Shown here: positions 12,600 through 25,957 of the stretch, in pieces
How positions within the stretch are numbered: the stretch's first letter is position 1
How the letters are laid out: each line of letters opens with the position of its first letter
Assembly (NCBI RefSeq): GCF_018691265.1
Contig: NW_024881327.1
Coordinates: 23,429,936-23,493,935, forward strand
Reading direction: 5' to 3'
Source of the DNA: Tyto alba
Lineage: Eukaryota; Chordata; Aves; Strigiformes; Tytonidae
Length of the DNA: 64,000 nucleotides
Notes under the pieces: model-generated
The model's input: only the letters and a program-made list of their open reading frames with translations
The model's database searches: none
What the model was told of the DNA's origin: nothing
Made by a program: the position numbers and the translations under genes

Positions 12600-12980
12600 G
12601 TTAAAGCTGATGACATTGTCGCACACTTATTAACAGCCTTTGCAGCTGCCATAAGCACCTTAATTTCTTCTCCCTAGAGATTTTTTTCTAGGTTTCCTGG
12701 GTGAAAGCGTATCACATTTAATCTAACAACTCCTGAGGGAATCTTTCCAGTGCTTTCCTGTGACCACAGATTTTGAAGTGAGGGATTACTACGATTAGTT
12801 GCCGTTTTACTGGTTGACAGCTAATAATCGTTTACCTCCTGCCTCATCCTACCTTGTTCTTTTTCTTATTGTATGTAGAAGATGGGCTATTTGCACTGCA
12901 TAATGTTTGCAAATTTTACCATGTCTCTCTTCATACATTATTCATCAAAAATATTCTGATTGTATAAACATGTTTATTTT
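12600..12980. promoter_or_regulatory. Candidate conserved regulatory block
   Basis: The block is of higher complexity than its surroundings. It carries a MEIS/PBX-type TGACAG (12815-12820) directly followed by 'ctaataatcg', a HOX-like TAAT pair. A mirrored 'acgattag' lies at 12791-12798. Nearby are 'cacttattaacagcc' and 'gcagctgcc' (E-box CAGCTG). Such motif packing is typical of vertebrate developmental enhancers in gene deserts. Conservation is inferred from texture only, and no alignment was made. Confidence 0.3.
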
Positions 12981-15355
12981 GGAACTTATTCACTGAACAC
13001 TTATATACAAACATATCAGGCTATGGGTTATTCATGAACTATTTGCTTTGATTTTGTTTTGAAGTCTTGTGTCTTTGTGGCACAACTGCAGCGAATGCTA
13101 CTGTATTATTATTGCTTCCCCTTCTGTTCATAACAGTCTGAATGAGATTTCCTGCTAGCCATATGGAGAATTGTGAACTGGGCACACGGCAATTGCAAGG
13201 CTATTTTTTTTCTGACAAGAGAAATAAAAGAACCTATCTAGATATTTTTAAAAACAGAAAAAGTTCTCAACAGTGTCAAACTGAATTCATGGTTTTTATT
13301 CAAATGAATGCATATAAGCATATTTTTGCAGTACTTACATATATTGACAGATACCCTCTAAGGAGAAATTCATGTTATAACTTACCCATGGATATGAGGG
13401 CCATATCTTGAATAAAAGTAATGACTGTGGTTTCACTGTCCTGAAATTGCTAGCTGTATTTGGAAAACACTGGTATCTATTTTCATCTCCTCAAAGGCTG
13501 TCCACCCTGCAATAGAGCGTGTCAGTGGAGCACAGGTTTTTACAGACTGAGGGAAGGTCGTAGCAGCCCAGTGAAGTTGCTGCTTTACTGATCCATAAAC
13601 CAAGTAAATGCCTGGGTTGCTACAGTTCTGAATTTTGTCTGAAGAACAGATCTGCAGCTGAGACAAACCCTGAGAATTTTGCTGTCTTACATTAACCTGC
13701 TTGGCTTTTTTATCATGGGCAAGTCTTAGTTTTATGTTAAAATAAAAGAGGTGTTAGTTATAAATATTTTTGTCTTAAATTATGAAATGATTTTAAAATC
13801 CATGACATCTATTTAAAAATTACTTGGCTGATATATTTTGCATGGAACAAGCTACCAGAGTCTGAAAAAATGTAGTCTTGCAAATGAAAATAGGGGAACA
13901 GGCTTTTTAACTGACTACAACCTGAAGTGAATCATGTCAAAAAGGTAAAGAGACTTGGAAAATTGATCAAATAAGAGTGTAGATACACTTTTTGAAACTT
14001 TCTAAGTTGCTGAAAAATAACATTAAAAAATGATTCAGAAAAGAAAGACATAAAAAGTGTATTGACTGGAAATTAGAGCCAATTTAAAAATAGGCACAGA
14101 TATCCCATGGGAAAGGTGAGAAAGCATTTTAGCAAACTATCAAGAGTGATTAATTCTGTATCTTTTCTAAATCAGAACTGGAAATTACCTTTTAGCTACA
14201 TCCAAGTTGTTGGCTACAGTACAGATGGATGTATATCTTTCTTTGCATTGCCAGAAGAGGTCATGTTATGTGATTTAATGGTACTATCTAGCTTCAGAAT
14301 CAATTCTGCAGTTGTGTAGGTTTTCCAATAGGATGATAAGAGGGGAAAGGGAACAACCATGATGTACCTGTGCATCCATAACAGCTCAAATATCTTTTAT
14401 TACTTCTTTGGCAGGCAGAAGATTGCTCTGCAACCACTTCTCTCTTTCTCCTGCTCTGGGAAGTCTCTGTCTCCTGAGCCATGGGAGAATATGTCATTTG
14501 AGCTGCTTGTGGAGGTAGCATCAAGGCTCATCCAGCCTCACAAGTATTGCCAGCCCTGAGAGGGACTTGTGCAGAGCCACACTGCATGTATCTGTGGCTG
14601 ACTTTATTTACAGAATAGGTAGTAGAGAGCAGGTTACACTAACAAGCCTTTTTATGATAGACAACCTCTGGATCTCTAAGAATATTTTTAGTGACATACT
14701 GCCTGAATGATGTATCTTAATCTCTTCCCTTAATGCTGTCTTTAATGCAGGCTTTACATAAATAAAATTAGTATGTATGTAATAGTTTTGCCATATTTAG
14801 AATATATGAAAGCTAGCTGGCATATAATTTTATTTAATTTGACTAAACCCATTCATTTTCTGCAATGCAATTCCAATTTGCAGCAAATATATCAAATAAC
14901 AGGCAGACATTTAGAAAGAGGTTAAGACAAACAATTTTTTCAACAGACAGATTAATGCTAGTAATATGAGAAATTGTGATTTATTTGAGAAACATGAGCC
15001 TTCAAAAATCTCTTTGTGACATCTTGCTTCTATTTTGCTGTGCTATGAATGTAACAGTAAATATTTGCACAGGGTAATATAAAAATGCAACTCACAAAAT
15101 CAATATGTGACAACTATAATAGTTGCTAGAGACATGTTAGAATCAAACTGCTATTGTTCATAGCAACTTCACTACTTAAAACGGATATTTTAATTGTGCA
15201 GATTGGCTAGAATCCTTTCAAGCAGCTGTTGAGGTCACTGGTCAATGCTCTTGGTGAAATCCACCCTTGTGTTAAGCTTCACCACATTCCTTTGCACAGC
15301 CACCTTTAAATGGAGGAACAAAAGGGATTTTAAACAGAGAACTTGTGCCAACTAT

Positions 15356-15475
15356 CTGGTTCTAATAGAAGATCTAATGAAAGGTGTCCCTGCCCGTGGC
15401 AGGGGGGTTGGAATTAGATAATCTTCAAGGTCCCTTCCAACTCAAACCATTCTATGATGGTACTATGGTTCTGTG
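15356..15475 (+). mobile_element. CR1 LINE, 5'-truncated 3' end
   Basis: This is the 3' untranslated end of a chicken-repeat-1 retrotransposon. Its parts are 'ggtgtccctgcccgtggcag', then 'gggggttggaattagataat', 'cttcaaggtcccttccaact' and 'caaaccattctatgat', ending in a degenerate octamer tail ('ggtactatggttctgtg'). CR1 is the dominant LINE of birds. It inserts as short 5'-truncated copies and has an (ATTCTATGA)n tail instead of poly-A. Only the last 120 bp or so are present, and the match to the consensus is close, so this is among the younger repeats in the window. It is the strongest evidence for an avian source. Confidence 0.96.
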
Positions 15476-16255
15476 TGAATTTCATTTAAAATATTTATAA
15501 AGTTATAATTCAGTATTAAAAATCAAATACTTCACTGCTTTTATTCTCCTAATTTTTTTATTCTTTTGAATCATTATGTTCAAGTAGTTTACTCTAGCTG
15601 TGGATTTGTACAGTCATATAGCACACTGTTGTAAAGCTAAATAAACAAGTGTAACATGTTAATGGATTACACAAATAATTACAATTATATAAACAAAAAG
15701 TGAAAACCAAAGAGAACAATCTCTCTGCTTACTGAGTATTTTCATCTAGAGAAAATTTATAAAGTATTAACCATGCATTCTGTAATCATTTTACTAATCC
15801 ACTGCTTCTTTTACTCACAGGTGGTGGCTATGACTGTTAAAATAGACAACAAATGCAAAAGTTAGACTAAGGTGAGAGAAAGAATTGAAGGGCTGATGTC
15901 ACAAAATCAGGTAATTTGATCAGCTGCTTCTGGATATCTTTGGATATCAGATATGTAATAACAAATGTGTCATTAAAAATAAATATCAGTGATTCTAATT
16001 CTAATTAGATTGTAATTCTGAAATGCAGTTCTTATACTCATTTTTTAATCTTTAGTGAAATGCACATTTAGATTACACTGAATAAAGTACAGAAACAGTC
16101 CTAGGAACAGATAAGAATGCAGACACCCCCTTTCAGGTTTAAACTCCCAAATCCAATATTCTTTTCTCCTAGCAGTACAACTTTACATTTGGCATTGAAG
16201 TATGTTCTTGAACACATAAAAAATAAGCTTTTTTGTTTGGTTGGTTGTTTTTTTG

Positions 16256-16274
16256 TTTTTTTTTTTTTTTTTTT
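16256..16274 (+). repeat. Poly-T (19)
   Basis: An uninterrupted run of 19 T, preceded by a (T)nG-rich stretch. Confidence 0.95.
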
Positions 16275-16848
16275 ACTGATACTACTTGGAAACTCTATTC
16301 AGCTCAATGTTGAAAAATTCCAAAAAGGAAATTTTTGCAGTTGTAAAACATTTAAAGCAAATAAATTTTAAGACACTGATGATCAAGTAGTGTGACTCAA
16401 ATGAGCTAAACAAAAAACTGTGTGGTGATCACCCCAAATACAGAGGGTACATAATTGATAAGGAATATCAAAACCAGAAAAAAATGACATCTTTGCTTGC
16501 AATTTCTCTGCTCCTAGCCTATACACTTTCCCTCCAAATAAGGAAAGAAAAAGAAAGCATCAAGATTGATGTTACTTTGTGATGTCATACAGTTTTGTAG
16601 CATATCCATACCCAACCTGTCTTTAAAACAGCAGGAGTTTATAAACTGCTTTTGAAGCATAATAGGGTGACATAAATCACTGACTTAGTTTTTTCATAGA
16701 ATGTCTTTTAAAGTCTACTTTATAACAATATAAATCAATTTTGGAACATCAATAAGGCAATCAAAGACATGAACTCTGACTGCAGTCATGTTTCTGGAGT
16801 AGTTGGAGACACTGTCTCTCAACATTCAGGCAGCATATCCCCTCATTC

Positions 16849-16904
16849 TATTTCATTGTCATGCTTCAGTCTTGAGCTTCAAAAGCTAAAATGACAATGA
16901 AATA
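16849..16904. repeat. Hairpin with perfect 14-bp stem
   Basis: TATTTCATTGTCAT (16849-16862) and its exact reverse complement ATGACAATGAAATA (16891-16904) flank a 28-nt loop. The loop holds a second small inverted repeat, AGCTT/AAGCT. The total length of 56 nt is near the lower end of microRNA precursors. The flanks show no terminal-repeat transposon signature such as a clear target duplication. It could be a foldback element, a structured RNA or chance. Confidence 0.8.
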
Positions 16905-18601
16905 ACCTAACCTGCTCTGCTGTGGACTACTCCTAAAAAACAGTCCAAAGAATGGCTTTTGTGAAGTTTTATTTTTTCCTTGAATTCTCTGCAAGGAGTA
17001 CGTGGGCTGTGTTCACGGAGTATTAGGAAAACTAAAATTAACTGAGTAAGATATTAAAAGATGCTGTTGATATTATAGTAGCCACACTGTTGCCTTTGAG
17101 GAAATGTTGTCTTTTGGTAAAAAGAATGATATCTAATAAGCTGTAAGATATGTAATGGCAATATACTAGGGTCATTCACAGAGAGACAATAGGCTGTGAT
17201 AGATAATTTCAGTGTATGAAGAATGCTGTGTTTATTTTGGAATATAAAAAAATTAAAATCTGTGAGATATTTTGAGAAATATTTATTTTCGGATAAAAAC
17301 ACATGTTAAAACTTTCTCTCATAACGTAAAGAAAGAGAGAAGTTAACTTTTAAAAAGAAACCCCTCTTTAAGCCCAAGCCCATATTGTGTTTTTCGAAGG
17401 CCTGACTCAGTTGTACCTTGATGGGTTTCTGGTAATTGTCTCACTCTCTTGCTGCTTAAACTAGTGAATAGGTTTTTCATGTCATTCCACTTTCCTGCTA
17501 GTAACATTTTCCCTGTTGCTTTACAAATATCTGTAATATGATATGCAGCAGCAACAGAAAACTCCCTTCCATGTCTGCCTGCTTTCTGTCTACTAAATGT
17601 ACAGTTGCGAGTCAACCAGTCCATACCCCTTAACATCGTTACTCTTTTTTTCCATCCTATGAGATAAAAAGCAGAGGAAAAACCTTCCTCCTCTCATTAA
17701 GATGAGCATTTGCTGTGGTTTTACTCCTTGCAGAGCTGTAAATGAGTGCCTCTTTCTTTTGTTTATGTTCCCAGAAAAGACAGCTGATTGGATTTGAGTA
17801 GGGGTGTGTATGCATCTGTTATCTGCTACACTTTGATTAGTGTGATGCTTCTGTGTGATTGTCGCATCAGGTCTTGAATCAACTCCATGGTCAATTTTGT
17901 GAACCTGGGCCCCTGCTGGTGGGAGAAGCAGACTTTGGAGTAGTCAGTAGTAATGTGTCTATAAAAAAATTAAGAACTCCCTTAAAACTGAAAGCAGTTG
18001 TTCCACTTTCATAAATGCCAGTAATTTCCTGTGAAATCATAACAAATTTACATGGGTCGTACATAATAAAAATGATTTTTTCTACAATCATTTAGTCCTT
18101 CAATACTTGGTCCCATTAAGTATGTATGAGTAATTTACTAAGTAGGTCAATGCCAAAAGTTACAGCTATGCTTTAGGACTTTGGAAGTCATTAATGTTGA
18201 TCAGAAGAGCTTCTTCACTGGTCTTACAATTGAGCCACTACAAAGAATAACAATGTTTGCTACTTGAATACAATACAAAATTAGTCTTGAATCCAATTTT
18301 TTTTTTTTGTGCTTTCAGAAGAATCCGTAAGAATAGACAGGAACTAAATTTGTAGTTATGGTTTAATATATGCAGCATATGCTGATTTTAAAATCTATAT
18401 CGTAAAGAGATCTATATTTATTAAATTGATCATATTGTTTTCATCTTAATCAGAATGAAACTTGAGGCTGCAGCAAAAGTGATATGCTAAAAGAAATGGA
18501 TGGTTTTGTTTTATGTGCTATCTTTCCTAGAAAAATGTATATTCGCTTGCTTGCTGATAATTCAAATTAATTATGAACAGGCTTTTTGGAGTAGATAGTA
18601 G

Positions 18602-18618
18602 TTTTTTTTTTTTTTTTT
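18602..18618 (+). repeat. Poly-T (17)
   Basis: An uninterrupted run of 17 T. Confidence 0.95.
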
Positions 18619-20576
18619 CTCTTCATTATATTTTAATCAAAAGTTTTGGAGAATTTCCTTTTAGTGTAACAGGGATGTATCCTGTGGTTGCCACAGAATT
18701 AGATTTTTATATCTGAAATTATGCAGAAACTGATTTCAGATGTGATGAAGCCTCTTCAGCTTACAGTTGTCTACTGTACATTGTGGTAAATTTTGACCTT
18801 GTCAGGTGAAGACAGTTGAATTATGATCCAGACTCTGTGAGAAATGATATGTCTACCATATTAGATTAATCCTGTAAACTTCACCATTTTGCATTACCAA
18901 ACATTGTAAATGTCATCTTTATCCATCATCATGCAATATTTTGATGTTGCTTATGGAGAAGTTCTCATTTAATTTTCAGCTTTTCTGAACAGTTCTAGTC
19001 CACTGTTAAATTATGCTTTTTAAATTCTGATTTTTATTAGTTTTTATCTAAGTCTGCACAGCAGTCCTTAAAAAGTTAATGAATGTGGCTTAGTTTCACT
19101 GTAAATTACTTGACAGAACTTGTCTCTGAGAAAGACTGTATTACTTTTTTCTTTTTTTCATATTTTCTGTGAAGGAAAAAAGGAATGTCTATACTACAGT
19201 TGTAATTAAAGTAAGGAATGAATTAAGGAAATTCAAAGATTTAATCTCATATTTAATCTTCTTTCTAACTAGCTGCCTTTCTGTCTTTAACTTAATGTGT
19301 AGCATTACATTTTAATAAGGAGAATTTAGATCTATGAAAAAAAAATAAAATAACTTGCAGAAATCTGAAAATCCAAAGGTCTAAATTAAAAATGGAGACC
19401 CTAAAGATAGGCTTTAAATCTGTACTCAAAGTGCTTTATTTCTTCGGTGAAAACTATCTGTAGGCAGTACTGATGAGCAGAGTTTTCTTGCCTGATAAAT
19501 TACATCAGTTTAGCCAATCAAAAGCATGACAGGGATATCTTGTTTTTCAGGGTTTATATGAGGTGGACATTCTGGTCTATCTGCTTAAATCCTTCAGCTA
19601 TTAACACTCTTAAGGAATTATGTTTCTAATGAGAATGCAGTGTTGCAGTTGAAAATAATTTATATTACTAATTATCTTCCAAAACTGGATTTGGGAGATG
19701 GATTTCATTCTCTTTGTTCTTATTCCACTAATAAATGATTTTTATTTATCTGTCATGGAATATCCATTTAATATCTCCTTTCATTTAAACTATTTAAATG
19801 GGGTAGTTTGGGTTTCTTTAGTTCTGTTTACCTCTTCAGCTCCAAATGTTCAAAATTGAGAATGTAAAGGTGTTGCCCTTACATGGGATTATTCTAAGAT
19901 TTATCATGTTGATTGTGCCCATCCTCAGATTTACCAAATACATTTGATTTTCTAATTCAATTTTTCAATAAAAATGTATTTTGGAATATATTGATCAAAC
20001 TGTTTAACCTTTAAACTAAACAAACCTTGTTCAAAAGAAACTCTTCTGACTGACTTGAAAAAATAAACCACTATTTTTTTAAGCATCTTGTAAAAGATTT
20101 TCATTCCATTTTTATTAAAATGTCAGAAGTATGGTACTGTATTCAGGAGAAAGTATTCTAAGTTTATTTTTGCTTTCAGTTCATGTTTTTAACCTATTCT
20201 AGTGGGTTTAACCACTGCTTAACTGCCCAGGCCCTATGAATATGGGTCACATTCCTCTCTAATGTGTTCTGTTATTAACAATGACAAGCAACTCTCCACT
20301 CATCTGAGATACTTTATGTCAATATTTGGTTTCTTTAATCCACTCATGCATTTTCAAATGTAGCTCCAATCAGCTCTGTCCTCTTTTTTGTTCAGTGTCT
20401 AATGCTATGCATTGTAATAAGAGATAAAGAACAATTGAAAAGAAAAAATTATATTTCTTATTTTTGTGGCTGAAGTTATATTTTCAATTTAAAATAGTCA
20501 TGAAATAAAAAAAAATAGAAAAATATTTAGAAGGAAAATTAGTCTGTTTTGATAAAGAATACATTACTTTGAAATG

Positions 20577-20591
20577 TTTTTTTTTTTTTTT
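20577..20591 (+). repeat. Poly-T (15)
   Basis: An uninterrupted run of 15 T, followed by a pyrimidine-rich stretch. Confidence 0.95.
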
Positions 20592-23405
20592 CCATTTTCC
20601 TCCTTCCATGCCTTTCTTCATTGTTTTTCCCCTTCACTTTTAAATGGATAGTTCTTATTTTCTGTGTGGATTATCCAGAAGAGGGAGCCATCGGCATATA
20701 CACATAAACTGTACTGCAAAATTATACTCAATAGCAATAAACTTTATGTGAGATTTATAATGCAGCTCTCCAAACTAGTGGTTGCTGGGTCACCTATGGT
20801 CAACATATTGTAACCTAGCAGGAAGCACTGGGACAGTGTTCAAACAACCTTGTCAGAACACTGTAAACATCTGATGTTCATGACAGTACTAGAAATCATT
20901 AGAGTACTGTTACAGTGGTGAATTTAGCATGTATAAGTAGTACATACGATATCATTTCCATCTCTCAGATGCAGAAGTAACCTCATTATTTATTAGTGTG
21001 GTCAAGGCTGTGCTCACACACTTTTTTTTTTTTTATTTTTTATTTTTTTTAACATTATGAATTTGTGTGACCAGAAATGCTTTTGAAATTAAAACCTTTC
21101 ACCTACACTGTATAGGCAGGACAGTCATACTGTAGGACAACTACATGCTATTTACTTTGATTTATAGGTCAATAGTATAACAAGGAATATGTTAAATTGT
21201 AAAGACTTCATGGCGCATTCCAGTTTTAAGACCAACACTTTAAGTTCAGAGGAAAGGAAAGATAATATCTAGGGCTCAGCATAGAAGCTGAGCACCACTT
21301 TAACCCTCCTGAAATGTGGAATCCTGGAATTTGGTGTGGTTAACGAGAACTTCTGTTAATATCTGAAGACGGTGTTGGAGATGCTGTCCCTGTTCAAGCA
21401 CACAGTGTCCTGGTCTCCTTTCTTCTCCCTTTCTGAAGGGAATCCAACAAGCGGGCAGATTCCCTGAAACCTAAGGCTTCTTCCAAGATGCACTGCCATA
21501 CCAGTGGTTTGATAGTCCATGATAGACATAGAAAAGTACAGTAAAAGTCTGTGTGCTCCTCTGTATATTATTATATGTGCTACCCTGGTCAATTATACAG
21601 CTTCCCTGGACAATTCCTGTTCAAACATGCATTCATGTTTAGATTTACATCTTCATCCAGATTGACAGTGCTGTTCTAATAGTTTTTCAATATATTTAAA
21701 AGACTACAATCCACTGATTTAAAATCATTGCTTTGCCTGGTAGGTACTAGATAGCAACAGACAATGGGCTGTACATGCAAACTCCTTGTTTCCTGGAGCA
21801 TGCCTGATTTATGGCCGTCATGGGTATTTGCTACCTGGGCCAAAACCAGTAGCTGCCTCTGTAGTGATATGCCAACATGCTGGGCAAGGAGATCCAGCTG
21901 ACTGTATAAAGCCTTTACATACAGATCACATCACACATCACAGCATCTTCCCTTTTGAAAAAGCACCGTCTGGAGCCTGACAAGCAAGCTGACCAATGTG
22001 GTTAAAGACAATGTTGTGGCAGCACCTCTGTCACCTCTGAGATTTACTCCTCAGGGCTTGCTTTCTTACACTTTGATGTGTACTTCAAATTCCCATTTGC
22101 AGTGAAAACCATGATTCTTAACACAGCTAATGTGCATCAAGTAATTTCCAGACATCTGATCCTAAATTATCGTGTACTATCATCGCAACTATGGCATCAA
22201 GTAAAAGGGCTAATGAAGCTACAGTACAGAACAGAAGAAATGAAAACTGTTCATATGTTTTACTATTCTAAGCCTGAAAACTAACAATAGTCTACAATGA
22301 GCAGATCTGCAAGTGAAGGTTAAACATGTCAAATAATTTTTGGAAATGTTAGGGACAACCTCAGGGTTTCCCTGTTCCTGACTCCATTTCCCTTCATTCC
22401 CCATGTGGAAATGTTGAATGTAAAATTTTTATACTACAGTGCCTGCTTTAATGCTCTATTTTGCTAAGTTCTGGTGTTGTGTGTGTTCATCTGATATGTC
22501 TTGTGAAGTACTCGCCCCCTGCACCTTACATTGTTGTCATGGGGACTATATAGACAGGCAAATAGTTATTAGACCAGATGTCCTAGGAAATGGTTTCTAT
22601 TTAACACATTGTAAAATACTCTGAAAAAACGTGTGTCTCAATTAGGCAAGTCACGTTTTAAATCCATCCTTATCCAAAAAAAAAATGTAAGCATGCTGTA
22701 AGTTTCCCTGTTCTCTAGATTCTGAATGGCAACCTAATTCACTTAATCAGAAATGTTTTCTGAAGCAGAATGCTACTAAAGATCCTGTTTTACTCTGTGG
22801 CAAGCTTATAACTGAAAGCCCAGATGATAGCTGCAGCACAGAAGAAAAGCTTCAACAGCTACTACTGATTTTGTATTTATTTATGTATAATGTGGAAATA
22901 ATTGTTCATCAGGAGTTGTATGTAATATGGAATCTAATAACATTCAAAATAGAAACAGATTTGAAAGTTTATCAAGTCTCTAGATATCATAAGATGACTT
23001 CTGATCATCTAGCTATGTTCTTTACTTAGTGGTAAATTAATGAAAAAAATCTATTACTTTGACATAGGAAGCAGCAAAAGGGAAATCCATTTCCAGCTTC
23101 TAGTTATGTTCAATCCTTTAGAAAATCTATATAAAAGTCTCTGTCTGAAATGATTAAAAAATCAATAGCACACTTCTTTTTTTGAGAATTGTGTTTTGAT
23201 AACCTTTCTACAAGTACTGTTCTGGACATCCTTCACCACTTGCCTGGATGCATTATCTGTAATTGTCTTTTAATAGACTGAGACTAAATTATTAGAAAAG
23301 AATTGCATCACCAGGGAGTAGGGGTTGTCAGATACCAGTGAGATGTAATACATCAAATGCTGTTGTCTACAGCCTTATCTCATAGACTGTTTGTTTTTAG
23401 GAGAC

Positions 23406-23435
23406 TTTTTTTTTTTTTAAAAAAAAAAAAAAAAA
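23406..23435 (+). repeat. T13A17 homopolymer junction
   Basis: Thirteen T are followed directly by seventeen A, a self-complementary tract able to fold back on itself. Confidence 0.95.
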
Positions 23436-25482
23436 GCTATTGACCCTTGTAACCTATTCTAGTTTAGAACAGGTAAAATAATGAATGCAAAACTACCTGC
23501 AACTCCATAGAATTAATGAATCAATGGCAACAACAACATAACGAACAAAAAGTTCATGACTTGAAAAGCAGATACCGGAAAGTTTCTTTTTAGAAGAACA
23601 TATGTGCTATTGCTCCACAACTAAAGGCAGTGTTCAGTAGGAAAATGTAGAAAGGTTTTCTTTGGCACCACAAGTTATTTACTGTGTTCCTCCAAAGTAC
23701 TCTTCTACTTCATTGAGAAAACATTTGAGCAATAGTTAGACAAGGCCTGATACTCTTGAATGCCTGGGTTCTACCTTTGTCTAAGCAATTTACTTTGTCA
23801 TTAGCACAAGCAATTAATGGCCTTATGCATTGAGTGTCTTATCATCTACATAAAGTTATTAACAGTTAATAGTTACAAATAGCTTGACAATATTTAAATT
23901 AAAAGGATATTTAGATAGTGTTTTGGTATACATCAGCAAAAAGTCTGAGAGAAATGCATGTTTTCATGTTACTTTTATTGTATGTCGTATTTTATGCAAT
24001 TTATTTATATTCTTTCAGTGATAAGTTTTAATAATTGCCTCTACAAATGATCAAAAATAAGAGCTGGATGAGAATGGCTCCCCAAATTTACAATAAGGAA
24101 AAGATAACTGTGCTTTATGATTACTACACCTTGAAGAAAGAAGCAGTGCCACAGGCCAGATGAGTGGCTGGGCAATAGAAAAGAAAAGGAATCCTCCTTC
24201 GTATGTAGGTGCTAAATCAAGGATCACTTATACAGTGGGGGATTTTAGCAGGAACCTGGGCATGAGGGAGAGGAAACCCAGCCTTCACATGTGAGATATG
24301 CTTTGCAGACAGAGTTGATGCACTGAAGAGTAGAGAGTGGCAGTGAGGAGCAGCTGCTCACACTGTGACCAGGAGTCTTCCTTTTCTTTGTGGGTGGAAG
24401 GGCTCAGAGTAAGAAAATATATGTGTTGGAGGAGTGAAGGTGTGTAAGACCAAAGTAATTTATTCTTTAGCAAAAAAAGGGGCGAATATTTGCTTCACAA
24501 GGTAGGGAACATGATAGGAAAGGGATATTTATGTTTCCTAGGCAGTAGCAAGATCATTTCCTTTACTGAGTCAAGAAGCTGAGCTTTCCTCTCGCTATCT
24601 CATGTCTGCTTGCATGCTTTGGGGCAGATAGATGGGAAATTTTCCTTGCCACTACTTTATATAGGTGGACTAGAGGGGAAAGCATAACACCACCATTCCC
24701 CAGTGCACTTATGCACAGGGTTGGATTTAGCCACACGAGTTTATTTTAGCCCTCTAGCTAATTTTTTTATTTTATTGTGGTGCTCACTAAACTGTGCTTT
24801 ACTGATGATGCACTCCACAAATGTTTCCCCTTAGTACTTAGACTGTTCTTGATCTTTAAGAAAGAAATAACATGAGAAAAAATTTCTTACATGGACAATC
24901 TGTCTGTGATAAATGCAATAGAAAATACAGTGGCCGATTCTCTGGGATTTTATCTGTGAGGTGGGACTCTAAATTTCAGATGCTGAGGTCTCAGGTGCTT
25001 AAGGTATGAATCTGAGGGAGAATACATGTATTCTGATTTTTCAGAAAGCAAATGTTTAGCTTAATATACTCACAACATTTTGACAAGAACTGCAAATTAA
25101 CACTGTTTTGACTTTTCAGGGGCCAAGCCATTTGTACCATCAAGTTAATTATTTATAGAACTGAAAAAGAAAAGACATATTCTTTGATAGCTTCTCGAAT
25201 ATATTATTTTCTTTTAAAATTAAGTGTTTGCACAATCCTGAATGGAATAACAGGTTTTGGCCTATTGTTACATAAATTATTCTTTCTCCCCAAAGGCAGG
25301 GGAGGTAATGTAGATTCTGCTATTGATCTGAGTAGTTCTAGGACCTGTCTTTCTGAGCCTTTGAGAAATGGAAGTCAGGAGTTGTGCTTCTCTGAAGATT
25401 TTGGAAAAGCATAATTAATTAAATGTACCTTTTTATATTTAATTTAATAGGATAATAGTTTTTGAAAGGCATTAGTGAGTTT

Positions 25483-25542
25483 CTGGGCCCAGCTGAAATC
25501 AGTGGGAGTTCTGTGACTCACCATCTTAGGGCCAAGATTTCA
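25483..25542 (+). repeat. Old sauropsid repeat fragment (CAATGGGAG type)
   Basis: 'cagctgaaatcagtgggagt' is followed by 'tctgtgactcaccatcttag' and 'ggccaagattt'. This resembles the interspersed element common in turtle and crocodile DNA with the core '...tgaaatcaatgggagttttgccattgacttcaatggg...ccaggattt'. It is diverged and short. I do not know which named family it belongs to, and the comparison is from memory. Confidence 0.45.
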
Positions 25543-25918
25543 TTAACTGTGAAATTCCCTAAATGTTGCTTTTGCAAGTGCTTTAAAGAAAACAAAACTG
25601 AAAATTGAATGACATAATTACATGCCAGAACATTGGGCCTGCTGAAAGCCACCTTGAAAAACTAACACAAAATATAACTGTTATGTTGGTGTTAAAAGGC
25701 ATTAAAAGGTGTATATAGCATTTATATTTTCTCTGATTTGGTAGTTTATGGCACTGGAAAAACATGCTGCAAACCAGATTTTATAGAAGCCTGTTATTTG
25801 TTTCAATATATTGGAAATATCACACAGAAGAGAGAGAAAGGTTATTTTTGTGTCAGAATAAAAAAAGTTATTCACATTATCCATATTGTATTTGTACAAT
25901 AGAATTTAGTTTGGAAAC

Positions 25919-25921
<3 letters not shown>

Positions 25922-25950
<29 letters not shown>

Positions 25951-25957
25951 CAAAACC
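25922..25957 (+). repeat. (AAAAC)n microsatellite
   Basis: About seven tandem AAAAC pentamers, near-perfect, ending in 'ccagctc'. Confidence 0.97.

Larger units (their letters stand above)
15476..25480. other. AT-rich non-coding DNA with poly-T tracts
   Basis: No gene is supported. Long T runs occur at 16256-16274, 18602-18618 and 20577-20591, and a T13A17 junction lies at 23406-23435. A hairpin sits at 16849-16904. Regions near 17340-17640 and 21360-22020 are less AT-rich and hold open frames of up to 97 codons, but neither translation resembles a known protein. The stretch at 24060-24480 is also more GC-rich and unassigned. Confidence 0.65.

Noticed and set aside
17343..17636. 97-codon minus-strand frame
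   Set aside because: No recognisable domain, no flanking splice signals convincing enough, and composition like the surrounding DNA.
18373..18384. Perfect 12-bp palindrome CAGCATATGCTG
   Set aside because: Palindromes of this length are expected by chance in a window this large, and there is no context.
20680..20700. CTCF-like 'ccagaagagggagcca'
   Set aside because: Resembles CTCF sites of the CCAGAAGAGGGC type but lacks the key C after GGG; too weak to call.
21720..22030. Possible LTR or exon around TATAAAG near 21904
   Set aside because: No AATAAA at suitable spacing, no TG/CA ends and no recognisable text.
24060..24480. GC-richer stretch considered as a mobile element
   Set aside because: No terminal repeats, target duplication or recognisable consensus could be seen.
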